Assembly (NCBI RefSeq): GCF_013370205.1
Contig: NZ_JABWGV010000001.1
Coordinates: forward strand, 62,001 to 126,000
Length of the DNA: 64,000 bases
Source of the DNA: Qipengyuania atrilutea
GTDB taxonomy: Bacteria; Pseudomonadota; Alphaproteobacteria; Sphingomonadales; Sphingomonadaceae
Direction: 5' to 3'
Shown here in pieces: positions 60,908 through 64,000 of this stretch. How positions within the stretch are numbered: position 1 is the stretch's first letter; every line of letters begins with the position of its first letter. The translations under genes were made by a program, and so were the position numbers. The notes beneath the pieces were generated by a model. It did not search any database. It saw only the letters and a list, made by a program, of their open reading frames with translations, and had not been told where the DNA came from.

Positions 60908-63900
60908 TTGAAAGAGACAGTATCAGCGCGGCCGTTTAAAGATACCGCGCCCGGTTGGACAATCGGCGTTTTGTTGATCGGTATCGGGTTTTTCCTGATC
61001 AGCGCGCTTGCCGCTTACTCGAATGTCCTCGACATGCGCGAGGACGAAGCGAGAATTCGAAATACGCATGAGGTCTTGAGCACGCTCGACGATCTCCTCG
61101 CCGCTGCTCTGGACGCGGAAACCGGTCAGCGCGGCTATCTTTTAACCGGTGATGGAAACTATCTCGAGCCTTATTACAGCGGCTTAAGTCACGCGCGTCA
61201 GGAGCTTTCGGCATTACGGTCTCTGACGCGAAGCAACTCCGTTCAGCGTGAGAATGTCGATGCTCTTCAATCCGCTATCGAGAACAAGTTTCGCTTTTCC
61301 GAAGGTGCAATACGGACACGCACCGAACAGGGTATCGACGCAGCTATTGATCTGACCAACACCGATCGCGGCAAGATCGCAATGGATACGATCCGTGACC
61401 GACTGGCGCAAATGAAGCGCGAGGAACTGCGGGAACGCCAGCAGCGGGTGATCGCGCTCGCTTCCGCTTCGCAGAAGGCGGTCTTGAGCGCCGTCGTGAC
61501 CAGTCTGATCGGTATCGCTCTTACGATCGCGATTTTCATCCTCGTGGTGCGAACCAACCGCAGCCGTGAGCGCCAGCGCTGGTTACAGACCGCGCAGGTC
61601 GATCTTGCAGAGGCCATGAGAGGCGAGAAGACTGTGCCTCAACTGGCAGCGACCGTCCTGTCTTTCCTCGCCGAGCGGACTGGGGCGAGTGCGGGCGCAT
61701 TGTTCAAGGGCGAGGGCGGCGTTTTCAATCGTGTTGCCGCGCTCGGCGTATCGGACCTTTCCGACGTGCCGCAAAGTTTCACCTTGGGGGAAGGTCTTCT
61801 CGGCAAGGTCGCCGCTGACGCGCATGCCACCAAGCTATCCGACCTCCCGTCCGGCTATCTGAAGATAGGTTCGGCGCTGGGCAGCGAAGCGCCCCGCCAT
61901 CTCGTCGTTGCGCCCGCTTTCACCGACGGGCTCGTCAACGCGGTCGTGGAACTGGGCTTCTTCGACGAAGTGGAAGAGCGCGTTCTCGACTTGCTTGAGG
62001 CTGCGTCCGGGTCGCTCGGCATTGCCTTGCGGTCTGCCCGTTTTCGCGAGCGGTTACAGGATGCGCTGGAGGAAACCCAGCGGCAGGCGGGTGAACTCCA
62101 AGCGCAAAGCGAGGAACTGCGCGTATCCAATGAAGAACTGGAGGAACAGGGCAACGCGCTCAAGGAATCGCAGGCGCGGCTCGAACTGCAGCAGGTGGAA
62201 CTGGAGCAGACCAACACCCAGCTCGAAGAGCAAGCCGAGACGCTGGAGGGGCAGCGCGACGAATTGAGCCGCGCGGCTGCCTCGCTCGAACTGAAAGCGC
62301 GCGAACTCGAACAGGCGAGCCAGTACAAGTCGGACTTCCTCGCGAATATGAGCCACGAACTGCGTACGCCGCTGAACTCGTTGCTGATCCTGTCCAAGCT
62401 GCTCGCGGACAATGCCGACGACAATCTGACGAATGAGCAGGTCAAGTTCGCCCGAACGATCGAATCGTCGGGCAACGACCTTCTGACCCTCATCAACGAT
62501 ATCCTCGACCTGTCCAAGATCGAAGCGGGCCACTTGGAAATCGAAGCCGCCTCGGTCTCGACCGAGCGGCTCGCATCCGATCTGCGCAAAACATTCGAAC
62601 CGATGGCGCAGCAGCGCGGCTTGGAACTCGAGATAGCGGTCGCAGCGGACGCGCCGCGTTCGCTCGAAACAGACAAGCTGCGATTGGAGCAGGTTCTGAA
62701 GAACCTGCTTTCGAACGGGCTCAAGTTCACTGAGAAGGGTAGCGTTAGTCTTTTTATCTCGACTGGCCCGGAGAACACGGTCGCGTTCGCAGTCTCGGAT
62801 ACCGGCATCGGCATTGCCGAAGCGCAGCGCGAGGCGATTTTCGAGGCTTTCCGGCAGGCCGACGGTACGATCAGTCGCAAATTCGGGGGTACCGGGCTCG
62901 GTCTGTCGATTTCCCGTGAACTCGTCCGCCTTTTGGGCGGTACGATCAGGCTCGAAAGCGAAGAGGGCAAGGGTAGCACCTTTACTGTCAGCCTCCCGGA
63001 AAACTATGACCCCGCCAATGTCGCGCCGCGCCAGATCGCGCCGGCCGACGCAAGCAATTTGGAAGCGCCGGCCGTACCGACGCCGAGCAGGCCGCAAAAT
63101 GCGCCGGTAGTCGCGGCTACGATCGACGATGACCGCGATACGCTTTCCGAAGGCAAGCGCCTGCTGCTCGTTATCGAAGACGACAACACCTTTGCAGGTA
63201 TCGTGTGCGACCTGTCCCGCGAACTGGGGTTCCAGTGCATCGTCGCTGGCACGGCACAAGACGCGATCGACCTTGCCAAGGAATACCGCCCGAGCGCGAT
63301 CGTGCTCGATATCGGATTGCCGGATCAATCGGGTCTCACCGTACTCGACCGCCTCAAACACCAGGAAGAAACGCGCCACATCCCGGTTCACGTAATTTCC
63401 GGGTCGGACCAGAGTCAGACCGCGCTTTCTCTTGGCGCGGTCGGCTTTCTCGAGAAGCCCGCGCCGCGCGACCAGCTCGCGGAGGTACTCGCAGGCCTCC
63501 AGGAAAAATTGTCTTCGCGCGTGCGCCGGGTTCTGATCGTGGAGGACGACGAGGTTCAGCGCGGGGCGGTTGGCCAACTTCTCGGCTCACAAGACGTCGA
63601 GACGGTCGGGGTCGGCACCGCAAGCGAATGTCTAGAAGAGTTGCGCGACGGTCATTACGACTGCGTCGTTCTTGACCTATCGCTGCCTGACGCCTCCGGC
63701 TTCACATTGCTGGAAACGCTTAGCGAGGAAGGCCGCACGGCCCTTCCGCCGGTAATCGTCTACACCGGGCGCGATCTATCGGCAGAGGAGGAGCAGCGCC
63801 TTCGCCGTTATTCGAGTTCGATCATCATCAAGGGCGCGAAATCTCCCGAACGCCTCCTCGACGAGGTTTCGCTGTTCCTTCATCGGGTGGTTTCCGAACT

Positions 63901-64000
63901 GCCACCGGAGCAGCGCCAAATGATCGAGAAGGCTCGCCACCGCGACGCCGCCCTCGAAGGCAAGCGTATCCTGATCGTCGAGGACGACGTGCGGAATGTC
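60908..64000 (+). CDS. CHASE3-GAF hybrid histidine kinase with multiple receivers (3'-truncated by window edge)
   Basis: At least 1031 codons from a TTG at 60908, the first possible start after an in-frame TAA at 60872; the gene continues past the window. Two transmembrane helices (~20-40, ~190-215) flank a CHASE3 sensor (ETGQRGYLLTGDGNYLEPYY). Then GAF (~235-380), a coiled coil, HisKA MSHELRTPLNSLLILSKLL (His 483), HATPase (NLLSNGLKFTEKG, GTGLGLSISREL), receiver 1 from ~755 (Asp in IVLDIGLPDQSG), receiver 2 from ~875 (Asp in CVVLDLSLPDASG), and the start of a third (KRILIVEDD). Confidence 0.93.
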   Translation, partial: MKETVSARPFKDTAPGWTIGVLLIGIGFFLISALAAYSNVLDMREDEARIRNTHEVLSTLDDLLAAALDAETGQRGYLLTGDGNYLEPYYSGLSHARQELSALRSLTRSNSVQRENVDALQSAIENKFRFSEGAIRTRTEQGIDAAIDLTNTDRGKIAMDTIRDRLAQMKREELRERQQRVIALASASQKAVLSAVVTSLIGIALTIAIFILVVRTNRSRERQRWLQTAQVDLAEAMRGEKTVPQLAATVLSFLAERTGASAGALFKGEGGVFNRVAALGVSDLSDVPQSFTLGEGLLGKVAADAHATKLSDLPSGYLKIGSALGSEAPRHLVVAPAFTDGLVNAVVELGFFDEVEERVLDLLEAASGSLGIALRSARFRERLQDALEETQRQAGELQAQSEELRVSNEELEEQGNALKESQARLELQQVELEQTNTQLEEQAETLEGQRDELSRAAASLELKARELEQASQYKSDFLANMSHELRTPLNSLLILSKLLADNADDNLTNEQVKFARTIESSGNDLLTLINDILDLSKIEAGHLEIEAASVSTERLASDLRKTFEPMAQQRGLELEIAVAADAPRSLETDKLRLEQVLKNLLSNGLKFTEKGSVSLFISTGPENTVAFAVSDTGIGIAEAQREAIFEAFRQADGTISRKFGGTGLGLSISRELVRLLGGTIRLESEEGKGSTFTVSLPENYDPANVAPRQIAPADASNLEAPAVPTPSRPQNAPVVAATIDDDRDTLSEGKRLLLVIEDDNTFAGIVCDLSRELGFQCIVAGTAQDAIDLAKEYRPSAIVLDIGLPDQSGLTVLDRLKHQEETRHIPVHVISGSDQSQTALSLGAVGFLEKPAPRDQLAEVLAGLQEKLSSRVRRVLIVEDDEVQRGAVGQLLGSQDVETVGVGTASECLEELRDGHYDCVVLDLSLPDASGFTLLETLSEEGRTALPPVIVYTGRDLSAEEEQRLRRYSSSIIIKGAKSPERLLDEVSLFLHRVVSELPPEQRQMIEKARHRDAALEGKRILIVEDDVRNV

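Noticed and set aside
61855-63577. Long minus-strand frames opposite the CHASE3 hybrid kinase
   Set aside because: The plus frame has complete kinase and receiver motifs; the minus frames are Ser/Arg-rich noise.

Overview
The window is about 64 kb of GC-rich alphaproteobacterial chromosome, most likely from Sphingomonadales (Erythrobacteraceae-like). This rests on the nusA-ylxR-infB-rbfA-truB-rpsO-pnp order, a GcrA cell-cycle regulator, HWE-type kinase and DUF6894 proteins, and the overall gene style. No database search was possible, so the lineage is an inference.

Layout. (1) 1-18.1 kb is core genome: a translation and RNA-processing block (nusA end, YlxR, infB, rbfA, truB, rpsO, pnp) with tdk, a site-2 protease and glpD inserted. 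It is followed by a rimB-rimK-methyltransferase operon, a DUF481 protein with three N-terminal repeats, DUF1993, gcrA, an ABC-2 permease and hspQ. (2) 18.06-43.1 kb (perhaps to 45.57 kb) is a composite integrated island at the 3' end of tRNA-Ser(CGA). The tRNA end is repeated at 43107-43125 (19 bp), 41676-41690 (15 bp) and more weakly at 45560-45570. Each of the first three sites is followed 85-165 bp later by a tyrosine integrase gene or remnant on the + strand, so several elements appear to have stacked at one site. (3) 45.66-64 kb is core-like again: a Pcm/erythromycin-esterase fusion, then a signalling cluster (hybrid kinase, Crp, DUF6894, CheB-CheR-PAS). After that come a Ca2+/Na+ antiporter with an exported carbonic anhydrase, a LysR regulator, a DEAD-box helicase, a PAS kinase and a CHASE3 hybrid kinase that runs off the end.

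Inside the island: a P4-type integrase; a tightly overlapping minus-strand operon (19.6-22.4 kb) with an AlpA regulator, a 54-aa probable ribbon-helix-helix protein and four proteins I cannot name; an HK97-like head and neck module (22.4-26.2 kb) whose protease is cut at the 5' end; scars where portal, terminase and nearly all tail genes are missing; a tail-fibre-like protein and an acyltransferase; and a complete-looking lysis cassette (membrane proteins, GH108-type muramidase, overlapping Rz/Rz1 spanins). These are followed by a 302-aa unknown, a secreted DUF1996 protein, and a signalling cargo (DUF6894, PilZ, HWE kinase, response regulator, Crp) resembling the core cluster at 48-54 kb.

The most unusual signals are in non-coding DNA of the island. 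A two-hairpin element occurs five times between 35.17 and 36.57 kb, with compensatory base-pair changes in its main stem and a constant 8-11 nt between hairpins. A different hairpin is repeated three times at 142-143 bp spacing between 32.65 and 32.97 kb. Both look like multi-copy structured RNAs or regulatory elements that I cannot match to a named family.
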